This document shows positions 17,121 through 26,056 of a stretch of 44,676 nucleotides of DNA, piece by piece. The notes under the pieces are model-generated. The model made no database searches. It was not told the DNA's origin and saw only the letters and a program-made list of their open reading frames with translations. Each line of letters begins with the position of its first letter. Position 1 is the stretch's first letter. The position numbers were made by a program, and so were the translations under genes. This DNA comes from Chroococcus sp. FPU101 (GTDB taxonomy: Bacteria; Cyanobacteriota; Cyanobacteriia; Cyanobacteriales; Microcystaceae). The stretch is from NCBI RefSeq assembly GCF_017312365.1, contig NZ_BLJI01000034.1, positions 1 to 44,676 of the forward strand. Direction: 5' to 3'.

Positions 17121-18497
17121 ATGTCTGGTAGTCCAATCAAAAACGTCTTACGCAAACTCGGATTGGAAAGGCGTAAATTATCATTAATGAGTCAAAAAAC
17201 ACCCAGGCGAGTGAATCGGTGGTTTAAATGGCTATCGCCTGGATTGTTTATCAAACGCTGGTTATTAATTAGTTTGACAGGTGCGATTTTACTTTCACTC
17301 GGTCTAGCTATTTGGGTTAAGCTAACCCCCATTAACCGCTTAATTGGTTTGTTATCCCAGTTACTAGAACTAATTACTCGTTTGATTCCCAGTTATGTAT
17401 CGGGGCCACTCGCCGTCATGATCGGTTTATTTTTGTTATTGTGGGGCCAAAGTCGTACTGTTGGTTCGATTACAGAAGCTTTGCAACCCGACAGTGATCA
17501 AGAATTAGTTGATGTCTTACTCACCCATCGCCGTCTCAACCGTGGCCCGAAAATCGTCGCTATTGGTGGGGGGACTGGACTATCGACCCTATTACGTGGT
17601 TTGAAGCAATATAGTGCTAATATTACTGCGATCGTCACTGTTGCCGATGATGGTGGATCATCAGGACGGTTACGGCGAGAAATCGGGGTTTTACCCCCAG
17701 GGGATATTCGTAACTGTCTAGCAGCCTTAGCTGATGAAGAGAAATTATTAACCGAATTATTTCAATATCGTTTTAAAGCAGGTGATGGATTAAGTGGTCA
17801 TAGTTTTGGTAATCTATTTCTTACAGTAATGACGGAAGTGACGGGGGATTTAGAAAGAGCGATCGCAGCTAGTTCTAAAGTTCTAGCCGTCAGAGGAAAA
17901 GTCTTACCCGCAACCCTCACCGATGTCTGTTTATGGGCCCAATTAAGCGACGGTCGCATCATCAAAGGCGAGTCTAAAATTACGGAAGCAAACGGCAAAA
18001 TTAGTCTTATTGGTTGTGAGCCACCCAATCCAACCGCTTTACCTGCTGCGATCAAAGCTATAGAGGACGCTGATTGTATTATCATTGGGCCAGGAAGTTT
18101 GTATACTAGCGTGATTCCAAATTTACTTGTTCCAGGCATTCGAGAAGCCATTGCAAAAGTTAAGGTACCACGTATCTATATTTGCAATATCATGACCGAA
18201 GTGGGTGAAACGGATAATTATACCGTTAGCGATCATCTACGGGCTATTGATCAAGTGTGTGGACAAAGAGTGTTTGATGCAGTATTAGTCCAAAAAATCT
18301 CGCCCTCTGAATTAGCTTTGAAACGTTATGCAGCAGAGAATTGTCATCCTGTTTATTTAGATCGTGAAGAGGTATCACGTTTGGGGTGTTTTTTGGTACT
18401 AGCAAATGTAATGAGTGAAAATGAAATTACAGGTTATGTTCGCCATGACCCACAGCGTTTAGCAAGAGTCTTAGTTCGATGGTTTAGTGAAAGTTAG
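17121..18497 (+). CDS. Gluconeogenesis factor YvcK/CofD-like, membrane-anchored
   Basis: A 458-residue YvcK-family protein (UPF0052). An N-terminal extension of about 130 residues has two hydrophobic segments (around 46-66 and 93-112), as in other cyanobacterial members. The core begins at [19 protein letters not shown] (about 143-161) and carries [21 protein letters not shown] and G-H-S-F-G-N-L. YvcK binds UDP-sugars and is needed for growth on gluconeogenic carbon and for envelope shape in other bacteria; the cyanobacterial role is inferred. tsaE follows immediately, indicating one transcript. yvcK is the Bacillus name. Confidence 0.9.
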   Translation: MSGSPIKNVLRKLGLERRKLSLMSQKTPRRVNRWFKWLSPGLFIKRWLLISLTGAILLSLGLAIWVKLTPINRLIGLLSQLLELITRLIPSYVSGPLAVMIGLFLLLWGQSRTVGSITEALQPDSDQELVDVLLTHRRLNRGPKIVAIGGGTGLSTLLRGLKQYSANITAIVTVADDGGSSGRLRREIGVLPPGDIRNCLAALADEEKLLTELFQYRFKAGDGLSGHSFGNLFLTVMTEVTGDLERAIAASSKVLAVRGKVLPATLTDVCLWAQLSDGRIIKGESKITEANGKISLIGCEPPNPTALPAAIKAIEDADCIIIGPGSLYTSVIPNLLVPGIREAIAKVKVPRIYICNIMTEVGETDNYTVSDHLRAIDQVCGQRVFDAVLVQKISPSELALKRYAAENCHPVYLDREEVSRLGCFLVLANVMSENEITGYVRHDPQRLARVLVRWFSES

Positions 18498-18498
18498 T

Positions 18499-18969
18499 AT
18501 GCGTAGTATTTTTTTATCAAATGCCGATTCTACCCAAAAATTAGGGCAACAATTAGGTGAATTGCTGCCCGCAGGAAGTGTGATTTTATTAACAGGTGAT
18601 TTGGGAAGTGGAAAAACCACTCTCGTTCAAGGAATTGGCTTAGGTTTAGGGATCACTGAAGCGATCGTTAGTCCTACTTTTACTCTCATTGCTGAATATT
18701 TAAAAGGACGTATTCCGCTTTATCATCTAGATTTATATCGTTTAGAATCTCAAGAAGTCAATCAATTATATTTAGAATCCTATTGGGAAGGAATTGATGT
18801 CCCTTTAGGAATTACAGCTATTGAATGGGCGCAGCGTTTACCCTATCTACCGCAGAACTATCTTGGTATTCATTTAACTTATTTGCCCGAAAAAGGTCGC
18901 CAAGCCGTGTTAGAAAATAAAGGTGATAGGGAGTTGGATTTATCACTATTTGAGCCACTGATTAATTAA
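18499..18969 (+). CDS. tsaE: tRNA t6A biosynthesis ATPase TsaE
   Basis: About 156 residues from the ATG at 18499, one base after the yvcK stop; an upstream GTG at 18487 would overlap yvcK. The P-loop is G-D-L-G-S-G-K-T-T, followed by the TsaE signatures S-P-T-F-T-L-I and Y-H-L-D-L-Y-R-L, and E-W near the end of the core. TsaE is the ATPase that drives the TsaB/TsaD complex in N6-threonylcarbamoyladenosine formation at position 37 of ANN-decoding tRNAs. It is translationally coupled to yvcK. Its last 24 bases overlap the convergent acyltransferase gene. Confidence 0.93.
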   Translation: MRSIFLSNADSTQKLGQQLGELLPAGSVILLTGDLGSGKTTLVQGIGLGLGITEAIVSPTFTLIAEYLKGRIPLYHLDLYRLESQEVNQLYLESYWEGIDVPLGITAIEWAQRLPYLPQNYLGIHLTYLPEKGRQAVLENKGDRELDLSLFEPLIN

Positions 18970-19974
18970 AGGTTGTAGTTTAATTTCGACCCAATAAGAT
19001 AAACCTAGAATAAAAGCTAGTTTAATCAAGTATTCTAAAAAAAGATTAGGAATTACTGAATGTAAGTTTAACTGTTCTAATACAGGATAATGAAAAATAT
19101 AAATACCATAAGAAATTGGAGCAATTTTAGTAAAAATTCCTAATAAATTATCAAAGTATTTAAGTTTATTACGATACCAAATCAAGCCAAGAATTATTGC
19201 AATTAAAGCGGCTGCGAAATGTCTTAAAATAACAAAAGGATAATAACCAAACTGAATTTTTTCACTTTGTAAAACAGGAACTGTAATCAAAGCCGTCATA
19301 AAAATTAAAGAAAAAATAATAGGTGACATATTTTTCCAAGTATATTTTTTTTGACTAACCCATATTGTTGCTGCTTCTAAACCTGACCACCAAATAATAA
19401 AATAGGATAACCAAAGAGCAATTTGATTTGGAATAATCATATAATTAATCATAGCTAGAGCAGATAAAGCTAAAATAAAATAAATTCGATAAGGAGTTTT
19501 AGGTAATAATTTATAACAGGGGAAAAACAACATATAAAACCACCATTCATAAGGCAAACTCCAAAGCGGATAATTGCTCAAAAAAGGATGAAACCAAACT
19601 CCTGGTTTAACGGCTCCAAAATCATGTAACATTAATAAATTGCCGAATAGGTTACCCCATGTAAATTCTTTAAATAATTTATTTTGAACAGCAAAAATAA
19701 GAATTGACAGTATTAATGAACATATAAAAGGAAAATAAATTCGTCTAAAACGTTTAATAAAATAGTCTCTAAAAGTAATATTTTGCTTTTTGTAAACCGA
19801 ATAGGCAATCACAAAGCCACTGAGTAAGAAGAAAAGAATAACAGCTTCTTGCCCAAAGGAAAAAAAGACATCTTTAATGATTTGAGGAAAACCTTTTAGA
19901 GGTGCAATAATGTGATAGATAACGACATAACAAGCCGCTAATCCTCGAATCGCATCTAGCTTTTGTAAGTGCAT
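18946..19974 (-). CDS. Acyltransferase 3 family membrane protein
   Basis: A 342-residue OafA-type integral membrane O-acyltransferase. The family start is clear: L-D-A-I-R-G-L-A-A-C-Y-V-V-I-Y-H with the catalytic-type His near residue 21 and R10, then F-F-x-L-S-G-F-V-I near 50-58 and the R-F-R-R-I-Y-F-P loop. About ten hydrophobic segments cover the rest. Such enzymes move acetyl or other acyl groups onto exopolysaccharide, lipopolysaccharide or other glycans. No glycan gene is adjacent, so the acceptor cannot be named. The 3' end overlaps tsaE on the other strand. Confidence 0.88.
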   Translation of the reverse strand: MHLQKLDAIRGLAACYVVIYHIIAPLKGFPQIIKDVFFSFGQEAVILFFLLSGFVIAYSVYKKQNITFRDYFIKRFRRIYFPFICSLILSILIFAVQNKLFKEFTWGNLFGNLLMLHDFGAVKPGVWFHPFLSNYPLWSLPYEWWFYMLFFPCYKLLPKTPYRIYFILALSALAMINYMIIPNQIALWLSYFIIWWSGLEAATIWVSQKKYTWKNMSPIIFSLIFMTALITVPVLQSEKIQFGYYPFVILRHFAAALIAIILGLIWYRNKLKYFDNLLGIFTKIAPISYGIYIFHYPVLEQLNLHSVIPNLFLEYLIKLAFILGLSYWVEIKLQPLINQWLK

Positions 19975-20073
19975 GGTTTATCAAACTTGATAAATAAACA
20001 TGACCCAATGTAACATTACTTAATGCTGAAAGCTAGTCTTTAAAAGAAATTATTCAATTCTTTTCATTGCTTG

Positions 20074-21153
20074 CTAGTCATCCATTTGCCAAGGTTCAAT
20101 CAAATTATTTTCATCAAGAATTCTTTTAGGACGTAACACTAAAATGATTTGTCCGAGTAAAGGTAGCGTTGGTTCTTCCTCAAACCATTTGAAAATGACT
20201 TGATTATCCTGTTCAACTACAAAATAACTATTGACATCCCATTGTTCTACAGTCCGTTCGATAATCACTAGAACTTGTTCTGTGTTTCCTGATAAATTAA
20301 TCGGTAATTGTTCACTCTTGCATAATACTGCAACAGGATCTTTTGCTTTTAAAACCGCTTGCCATCCAGGTAAAGGAACCATCATCCCCGAACCCGAATA
20401 GCTAATGGTGCGAAAGGGTTCTTCTGCTACGATCGCATCAACTGATTCTAGCGCTTGTTTAGTAATGGGATATTGCCCAACGACGGGAACCACTCTAGCT
20501 AATTCCTCCTCTTCTTCGAGACGATGTAATGGTATTAAGGGCGCACTCCGACTCGAAGTTACAGTAAAATCGCTTAATAATCGTTCGATGGCTTGTCTAG
20601 CTGTAGCAGACTGAGCAAATTTTAACCCTTTAGCAATCAAACGGGAGCGATCTTGTAAATCTTTAATTTGTCTAGCACGTTTCCAGCACTGATAAGCCAC
20701 CGCATCCCCCGCTACTTTCGTAAAATCGGCAGGAACTTGTGAAAGACGGTAAAATTCTTGTATTGCTTTGGCTACATCTTTGGCTTCATCCGCTTCTAAT
20801 CTTTTCTCTTTAGCTAATTCTACCGCCGCCGCCCGTTGATTTTGATTGAGAATGCGGAACTCATACAATACATCACTTCTTGGGCCGCGACAATAGGCTA
20901 AAACGTCTTCTGGGACATTCGCTTGTAACACACTATCGTAAACCTGCGCTGCCACGATAATCATATTTTGCTGACTTGCTTGAAACCCCGTTTGTTCAAA
21001 AATATCTTGAGACGGATAGCCAGCCTTTTGTAACTTTTGACACTTTTTGCCCCAGTCTATCCAACTGCCCTCTTTGTGTAACAGAGAACGTAGGATTTCA
21101 GATAATTCTGCATTACTTAACTCTAAAGAAGTGTCTTGCGGATTTTCGCTCAT
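20074..21153 (-). CDS. raf1: RuBisCO accumulation factor 1
   Basis: A 359-residue protein, the usual length of Raf1. The N-terminal alpha-helical domain (about 10-195) includes E-I-L-R-S-L-L-H-K-E-G-S-W-I-D-W-G and the F-E-x-T-G-F helix region; the linker and C-terminal beta-domain (about 205-350) include R-V-V-P-V-V-G-Q-Y-P and P-L-P-G-W-Q-A-V. Raf1 is a dimeric chaperone that binds folded RbcL and helps assemble the RbcL8 core before RbcS joins. Its gene diverges from ccmO across 147 bases, which makes shared regulation of RuBisCO assembly and carboxysome shell proteins likely. rbcLXS is not in the window. Confidence 0.93.
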   Translation of the reverse strand: MSENPQDTSLELSNAELSEILRSLLHKEGSWIDWGKKCQKLQKAGYPSQDIFEQTGFQASQQNMIIVAAQVYDSVLQANVPEDVLAYCRGPRSDVLYEFRILNQNQRAAAVELAKEKRLEADEAKDVAKAIQEFYRLSQVPADFTKVAGDAVAYQCWKRARQIKDLQDRSRLIAKGLKFAQSATARQAIERLLSDFTVTSSRSAPLIPLHRLEEEEELARVVPVVGQYPITKQALESVDAIVAEEPFRTISYSGSGMMVPLPGWQAVLKAKDPVAVLCKSEQLPINLSGNTEQVLVIIERTVEQWDVNSYFVVEQDNQVIFKWFEEEPTLPLLGQIILVLRPKRILDENNLIEPWQMDD

Positions 21154-21300
21154 AGGGTTTGAAAGTGATTACAATGATGACTAGGACTAATCGATGTGAT
21201 TAAAAATCTTCAGGATCGATTATTATTGACAGGCTAAACTAGATAGTAACAGAATAGCTGACAACAAAACTAGACGACGAGTCAGGCAGGCTAACCATCA

Positions 21301-22116
21301 ATGTCACAACTAGATAAACGCAAACCCATTTCCCCCTCAAAACCCGCACCTCGGAGGCAAGTTAAATCAAAGCGTCTCGCACAAGATAGCGCGTTGGGTT
21401 TGGTTTCTACCACCAGTTTTCCAGCCATTGTTGGAACAGCCGATATGATGCTAAAATCCGCCGAAGTGACTTTAGTTGGATACGAAAAAATTGGCGGAGG
21501 TCACTGTACTGCTATTGTACGCGGAAATATTGCGGATGTGCGTTTAGCAGTCGAAGAAGGAGCTAGAACCGCCGAACAATTTGGCCAATTAGTCTCTAAA
21601 CTGGTGATTGCTCGTCCGATGCCGAATTTAGAAGCCATTTTCCCCATTGGCAGTCGTTTGGTAGAAATTGCTCAAAACCAAAAAGGCTACAGCCGTTTGA
21701 GTAATATGTCAATAGGCTTACTCGAAACTAGAGGATTTCCTGCGATGGTAGGGGCGGCTGATGCGATGATGAAATCAGCCGATGTACAGCTTGCCTCCTA
21801 TGAAACGATTGGCGATGGCTTGTGTACCGCTATTATACGAGGTTCAGTTGCGAATGTGGCAGTTGCGATCGAAGCTGGAATGGCTGAAGCTGAACGTATC
21901 GGAGAATTACACGCCGTAATGATTATCCCGAGACTCCTAGAAGACTTAGAACATACCTTACCTGTGGCGAGTTGTTGGTTAGATAAACCTGAACCTTTAC
22001 CGATGTTGATGCCGAATACAGTTCGTGAAAAACAACGCGAATTAGTCGCCTTACCCGAACTCGAAAAAACCGCTATCCCCATGAGAAAGAAAGCCGAAGA
22101 AGATTTACCCTTGTAG
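21301..22116 (+). CDS. ccmO: Carboxysome shell protein CcmO (tandem BMC domains)
   Basis: A 271-residue protein with a basic N-terminal extension (1-30), then two bacterial microcompartment domains at about 31-115 and 134-215. Each has the A-L-G-L-V/I-G-L-L-E-T start, the S-F/G-F-P-A-I/M-V-G-x-A-D-x-M-x-K-S-A helix and a G-x-x-x-A-x-x-x-G motif. The C-terminal tail of about 55 residues is charged and flexible. This fused-BMC architecture is the trimeric CcmO of beta-carboxysomes, required for shell assembly around the CcmM/RuBisCO core. ccmKLMN are not in the window, so ccmO is a satellite locus, as in several cyanobacteria. Confidence 0.95.
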   Translation: MSQLDKRKPISPSKPAPRRQVKSKRLAQDSALGLVSTTSFPAIVGTADMMLKSAEVTLVGYEKIGGGHCTAIVRGNIADVRLAVEEGARTAEQFGQLVSKLVIARPMPNLEAIFPIGSRLVEIAQNQKGYSRLSNMSIGLLETRGFPAMVGAADAMMKSADVQLASYETIGDGLCTAIIRGSVANVAVAIEAGMAEAERIGELHAVMIIPRLLEDLEHTLPVASCWLDKPEPLPMLMPNTVREKQRELVALPELEKTAIPMRKKAEEDLPL

Positions 22117-22125
22117 TGTACTCAG

Positions 22126-22593
22126 ATGCCATCCTTGCCAACTATCTCAATCTTATACGAACAAGATTATTATCTTTGGCTAAAGACAACGATACAAAAA
22201 ATTCGCCTACAGCAATTTTCGGCTGTCGATTGGGAAAACTTGCTTTTAGAGTTAGAAAGCATGGGCAGAAGTGAAAAAAGAACTTTAGAAGGTCTTCTGA
22301 TTCGATTATTTGAGCATTTATTAAAACTCGCTCACTGGACAACTGAAAAAGATTATAATGAGAGCCATTGGAAAGCAAAAATCTGTAACTTTCGTAAACA
22401 AATCAAAAAAGAACTAAAAGCCAGTCCCAGTCTTAAAGCCTATCTATTAGAAATTTTTCAAGAATCTTATCAAGACGCTAAAGAAATCATTTCCGAGCGT
22501 TCCAATCTTCCTCTAGAAACTTTTCCTATTGAACCCATTGCAACGGTTGAGCAAATATTAGATGAAAATTGGTACCCAACAACAAAAAGTTAA
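22126..22593 (+). CDS. DUF29 family protein
   Basis: A 155-residue intact DUF29 protein: L-Y-E-Q-D-Y-Y-L-W-L near the start, D-W-E-N-L-L-L-E-L-E-S-M-G-R-S-E-K-R, the H-L-L-K-L-A-H-W helix, R-K-Q-I-K-K-E-L-K-A-S-P-S-L-K, and a Y-Q-D-A-K segment near the C-terminus. DUF29 proteins are small, helical, multicopy and uncharacterised in cyanobacteria. It begins 9 bases after ccmO and could be read with it, but there is no evidence for a carboxysome role. The broken copy at 8060-8379 is its relative. Confidence 0.85.
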   Translation: MPSLPTISILYEQDYYLWLKTTIQKIRLQQFSAVDWENLLLELESMGRSEKRTLEGLLIRLFEHLLKLAHWTTEKDYNESHWKAKICNFRKQIKKELKASPSLKAYLLEIFQESYQDAKEIISERSNLPLETFPIEPIATVEQILDENWYPTTKS

Positions 22594-22972
22594 AAAATTT
22601 ATTTATGGAATAGATGATTATCTAATAAGACCACTATTACTTGCAATAATTAATATCAAGAAAACTTAACATTTAGTGCTTCAACCCATGTCATTCATTA
22701 ACTTAACGTAGCGATCTCCTGACAATTGTAGTACCTAAAAACTAATTGTCAAGTCCAGTTGTAGTAACTCAAAATAATTTAAAGTCAGACAAGCGAGATA
22801 GATAGTTATCTTTGTCACTTTATTATTTAACTTGATGATGGTATCAAATCGCACAATACTCCATAGGTGTAGTATGCTTAGCCTCTTTCTGTCATCGCTA
22901 GTCTTAAAAAAAACTAACATTTATGTTCTTCTCCTGGTAGATCGCGTTACAACCAAGAGTAAATGATTTCAT
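22594..22972. other. Intergenic region upstream of gnd
   Basis: No convincing gene. It contains an inverted repeat GACAATT/AATTGTC (22721-22727 and 22744-22750) and two direct copies of TTGTAGTA spaced 33 bases apart (22726-22733 and 22759-22766), which could be regulator sites for gnd. A minus-strand reading frame at 22735-22920 has no ribosome-binding site or family resemblance. Confidence 0.4.
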
Positions 22973-22987
22973 TTGACTGACAATTTT

Positions 22988-24412
22988 ATGACTAAGCGAA
23001 CCTTTGGTGTGATCGGTTTAGCCGTGATGGGGGAAAACTTAGCCCTCAACGTAGAGAGTCGGGGCTTTCCGATCGCTGTCTACAATCGTAGCCCAGGCAA
23101 AACAGATGAATTTATGGCAACTCGCGCCCAAGGAAAGGACGTAAAAGCTGCCTATAGCCTAGAAGAATTTGTTCAGATTTTAGAACGACCCCGCAAAATT
23201 TTGGTGATGGTTAAAGCAGGGAAACCCGTTGATGATGTGATTGCCCAACTTAAACCCCTGTTAGAGCCAGATGATATGATTATCGATGGTGGAAACTCTT
23301 TGTATGAAGATACAGAAAGACGAACCAAAGAACTCGAAGCGACTGGACTCGGTTTTGTCGGAATGGGTGTCAGTGGAGGTGAAGAGGGTGCTTTAAATGG
23401 CCCTAGTTTGATGCCAGGTGGCACCAAAGCCGCTTATGCTGAATTGGAACCCATTTTGATCAAAATTGCCGCTCAAGTCGATGATGGGCCTTGTGTGACT
23501 TTTATCGGGCCAGGTGGTGCGGGTCACTATGTCAAAATGGTACACAATGGCATTGAGTACGGCGATATGCAGCTAATTGCAGAAGCTTATGATCTTCTCA
23601 AAAATGGTCTAGGTCTGACAAACCCCGAATTACATGAAGTTTTTGCCGAATGGAATACAACAGATGAGTTAAATTCTTTCTTGATTGAAATTACTGCCGA
23701 TATCTTTAAATATATTGACCCCGAAACAAATCAACATCTAGTTGATTTAATCATGGATACCGCAGGACAAAAGGGTACAGGACGTTGGACGGTCATGAGT
23801 GCTTTAGAATTAGGTGTAGCCATTCCCACGATTTATGCGGCGGTGAATGCTCGTATTATGTCTTCAATCAAAGATGAACGGGTGGCAGCCTCTAAAGAAC
23901 TGATGGGGCCATCTGCTAAATTTGAGGGAGATGTTGCTAGTTACGTGAATAAGGTACGGGATGCACTCTACTGTTCTAAGATGTGTTCTTATGCTCAAGG
24001 AATGGCTCTAATTGCTAAGGCATCGGCAGAATATAACTATAATATCAGTCTGCCTGAATCGGCCCGCATTTGGAAGGGTGGTTGTATTATTCGTGCAGGT
24101 TTCCTTGATAAGATTAAAAAAGCTTTCCAAGAAAATCCCAGTTTACCCAATCTACTGCTTGCACCTGAGTTTAAACAAACCATTCTTGATCGTCAAGAAG
24201 CTTGGCGGGAAGTATTAGTACTAGCGAATCAGTTAGGGCTTGCTGTTCCTGCGTTTAGTTCTTCTTTAGACTATTTTGATGCTTATCGACGCGATCGCCT
24301 ACCCCAAAATCTCACCCAAGCACAACGCGACTATTTCGGCGCACATACTTACGAACGCATTGATAAGCCAAAAGGCGAATTTTTCCATACTGAATGGTCT
24401 CATTCTTCGTAG
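22988..24412 (+). CDS. gnd: 6-phosphogluconate dehydrogenase (decarboxylating)
   Basis: A 474-residue enzyme from the ATG at 22988; a TTG at 22973 would add five residues. The NADP site is G-V-I-G-L-A-V-M-G-E-N-L-A-L-N; the substrate and catalytic motifs G-V-S-G-G-E-E-G-A-L-N-G-P-S and V-K-M-V-H-N-G-I-E-Y-G-D-M-Q follow, with I-W-K-G-G-C-I-I-R and the C-terminal H-T-Y-E-R tail. It catalyses the third step of the oxidative pentose-phosphate pathway, giving ribulose 5-phosphate, CO2 and NADPH, which supplies reductant in the dark. A strong terminator follows. Confidence 0.97.
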   Translation: MTKRTFGVIGLAVMGENLALNVESRGFPIAVYNRSPGKTDEFMATRAQGKDVKAAYSLEEFVQILERPRKILVMVKAGKPVDDVIAQLKPLLEPDDMIIDGGNSLYEDTERRTKELEATGLGFVGMGVSGGEEGALNGPSLMPGGTKAAYAELEPILIKIAAQVDDGPCVTFIGPGGAGHYVKMVHNGIEYGDMQLIAEAYDLLKNGLGLTNPELHEVFAEWNTTDELNSFLIEITADIFKYIDPETNQHLVDLIMDTAGQKGTGRWTVMSALELGVAIPTIYAAVNARIMSSIKDERVAASKELMGPSAKFEGDVASYVNKVRDALYCSKMCSYAQGMALIAKASAEYNYNISLPESARIWKGGCIIRAGFLDKIKKAFQENPSLPNLLLAPEFKQTILDRQEAWREVLVLANQLGLAVPAFSSSLDYFDAYRRDRLPQNLTQAQRDYFGAHTYERIDKPKGEFFHTEWSHSS

Positions 24413-24444
24413 TATTTCATAGTTTTTTGTTTTACTATCAATAG

Positions 24445-24474
24445 CCGTCTTAGAATTTTTTCTAAGGCGGTTTT
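24445..24474 (+). terminator. Terminator of gnd
   Basis: Arms CCGTCTTAGA (24445-24454) and TCTAAGGCGG (24461-24470) pair over 10 bases with one G-U, around a T-rich loop, and are followed by TTTT. It lies 33 bases after the gnd stop. Confidence 0.88.
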
Positions 24475-24519
24475 CAAATAAATAACGATATGATCTACCT
24501 TTGATTTAATTTTTATTAG

Positions 24520-24672
24520 CTTGTTCAAAGTTATTATGCTCAAATTAATCGTCATGAAGAGCGTTTTTATCTTAATTGTTGGTGCGCAGAAACGGAAGGT
24601 AATCAAAATCAAGCCTAATTACAACATAATTGGTGTTTAAGATTAGATTCCATACTGTTTTTTACAACTTAA
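24520..24672 (+). pseudogene. Relic of a WYL-domain regulator
   Basis: One plus-strand frame reads Y-Y-A-Q-I-N-R-H-E-E-R-F-Y-L-N-C-W-C-A-E-T-E-G-N-Q, meets a TAA at 24616-24618, and continues in the same frame with L-Q-H-N-W-C-L-R-L-D-S-I. This matches the central part of WYL domains (R-F-Y-L-x-x-W...W-x-x-R-L-D-R-I). There is no start, no helix-turn-helix part and no C-terminus. It appears to be the remnant of a WYL transcriptional regulator. Assignment is from motif memory. Confidence 0.5.
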
Positions 24673-24866
24673 TCGAGTTTACGACGGTGGTGGTAGAATC
24701 CATAATTAACGATGTATGACCCACCCATCAGAAATATGAGTAAGCTACTTAACTTTAAAGATAAGCTTAAATCCATTGTTGAAAAAAGTCCAAAGTTACC
24801 TAGTCCCCAAAGAATTAAGAGAGTTAAATAGGTTTTCTTTTTAGACAAACGAATTTTGTAAGTCAT
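24669..24866 (-). CDS. Small two-segment membrane protein
   Basis: A 65-residue protein with a basic N-terminus (K-I-R-L-S-K-K-K) and two hydrophobic segments (about 13-31 and 36-55), ending in a basic H-H-R-R-K tail. I do not recognise a family. It is the last and most distant member (103-base gap) of a run of four small minus-strand genes with membrane segments, and is the least certain of them. Confidence 0.45.
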   Translation of the reverse strand: MTYKIRLSKKKTYLTLLILWGLGNFGLFSTMDLSLSLKLSSLLIFLMGGSYIVNYGFYHHRRKLD

Positions 24867-24969
24867 GACGTTTCTAAACTCTTTTTTTTATTATATTGAT
24901 TTTTAGAGTAATCTTTTAAAATATCAATTTTTATCGCTTAATGTTAGTTTTTACGCTCAATTGGGTATA

Positions 24970-25665
24970 CTAAATAATATTTCGATACTGATTTAAAGAT
25001 AAACCAGTTCTATGTTTAATTTCAATAACTGAATAAAAGCTACCATTTTTCTCTCTTTCTTCTATAATTTTTTGTGCCACTTGTTCTTCAAGTCCACAGT
25101 TAATCAATTCAGTTTTTGAATAACTATTAACTCGTCTCCATGATAAATCTTCTTCTAATTCAGGATGATATCTAAATGTCACTAATGGCTCTAATTGTTT
25201 TAGATAGCTTTTGGGTATTCCAGCAATATCAGCTAATTCTTCTAAATCTGTAAATAAATATCCTTCATTTCGTAAAAGTTCTATGTTATTAGCATAAATG
25301 ATCGGTAAACCGAGTTGATAAACCATTTCATCTTTAGAACATTTATTAATATCTATTTTCTGCTCTTTTTGTCCAATGGCATTCGGCAATTCAAAATTAC
25401 TTAATAAATATCTATTATTTTTAGTTAAATATTTTTTTTGTATATAAAAAGCAGTTGCTATTTGAGCTAACCAAATTAACACAAATGGTAATAGTTGATT
25501 GGATGTGTATATTAAATTAATTAAAATAAATAGAATACCTAAAATTAGCCAACTTTTTGTTTTAGTTTTGTATCCAGTATAAGCGAGCGCACCTCCACCA
25601 ATGATAGGTACCCAAGCTAACCAAAGCCATTTTGTGTTATTTTTCTGACGAGTTGATAGTTTCAT
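24970..25665 (-). CDS. Membrane protein with two ComEA-like helix-hairpin-helix modules
   Basis: A 231-residue protein. Residues 12-72 contain two to three membrane segments (W-L-W-L-A-W-V-P-I-I-G-G-G-A-L-A; L-I-L-G-I-L-F-I-L-I; P-F-V-L-I-W-L-A). The soluble part carries two helix-hairpin-helix-like units: one at about 103-165 starting I-D-I-N-K-C-S-K-D-E-M and containing L-E-E-L-A-D-I-A-G-I-P, and one at about 180-231 starting V-N-S-Y-S-K-T-E-L and containing E-E-Q-V-A-Q-K-I-I-E-E-R-E-K-N-G-S-F. Each resembles the ComEA/T2SK module that binds DNA or proteins. It starts 5 bases after the TM2 gene, so they form an operon. Function is unknown; DNA uptake is one possibility. Confidence 0.7.
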   Translation of the reverse strand: MKLSTRQKNNTKWLWLAWVPIIGGGALAYTGYKTKTKSWLILGILFILINLIYTSNQLLPFVLIWLAQIATAFYIQKKYLTKNNRYLLSNFELPNAIGQKEQKIDINKCSKDEMVYQLGLPIIYANNIELLRNEGYLFTDLEELADIAGIPKSYLKQLEPLVTFRYHPELEEDLSWRRVNSYSKTELINCGLEEQVAQKIIEEREKNGSFYSVIEIKHRTGLSLNQYRNII

Positions 25666-25670
25666 TTTCT

Positions 25671-26042
25671 TTATAATGAATCTAAATATTTACGACGTTT
25701 TTCTTCATATTCTTCGGCGGTAATCACACCTGAATCATACAATTTTTTTAAGTCTATTAAAATAGCCATTTTATCTTTAGACGATTCTTGAACGCTATTT
25801 TGTGAGCCGATATAATTCATCGTTTGCCCCAGAAAATAATTAGAATTATATTTAGCATTAAAGCTTTGTTCAGACATTATCAATAAACCGATAAATTCAA
25901 AGAAAGCAATGAGTCCTGGAATCATCGTCCAGAAAAATACTAAGTATAAAACTCCAGCTAACGTTTCACCTAAATAAAATTTATGTATCCCAAAACCACC
26001 CAAAAAGAAAGCTAATAAAGTAGCTACACTTTTATTTTTCAT
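25671..26042 (-). CDS. TM2 domain protein with SHOCT-like tail
   Basis: A 123-residue protein. Residues 1-60 are a TM2 domain: the K-S-V-A-T-L-L-A-F-F-L-G-G-F-G-I-H-K-F-Y-L-G start, then a second hydrophobic helix with P-G-L-I-A-F-F-E-F-I. The C-terminal 30 residues (I-D-L-K-K-L-Y-D-S-G-V-I-T-A-E-E-Y-E-E-K-R) match the SHOCT motif, which is common in small membrane proteins and likely mediates interaction. It lies between a 74-residue membrane protein and the helix-hairpin-helix protein, with gaps of 14 and 5 bases. The role is unknown. Confidence 0.88.
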   Translation of the reverse strand: MKNKSVATLLAFFLGGFGIHKFYLGETLAGVLYLVFFWTMIPGLIAFFEFIGLLIMSEQSFNAKYNSNYFLGQTMNYIGSQNSVQESSKDKMAILIDLKKLYDSGVITAEEYEEKRRKYLDSL

Positions 26043-26056
26043 TTTTTCTACTCCTA

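Noticed and set aside
22735-22920. Minus-strand reading frame of 61 codons
   Set aside because: It overlaps the putative regulatory region of gnd and has no ribosome-binding site or recognisable motif.
22937-22950. GTA-N8-TAC, a perfect NtcA-type box, upstream of gnd
   Set aside because: It is only 37 bases before the ATG, has no well-placed TAN3T -10 box after it, and about this many matches are expected by chance in 44 kb.
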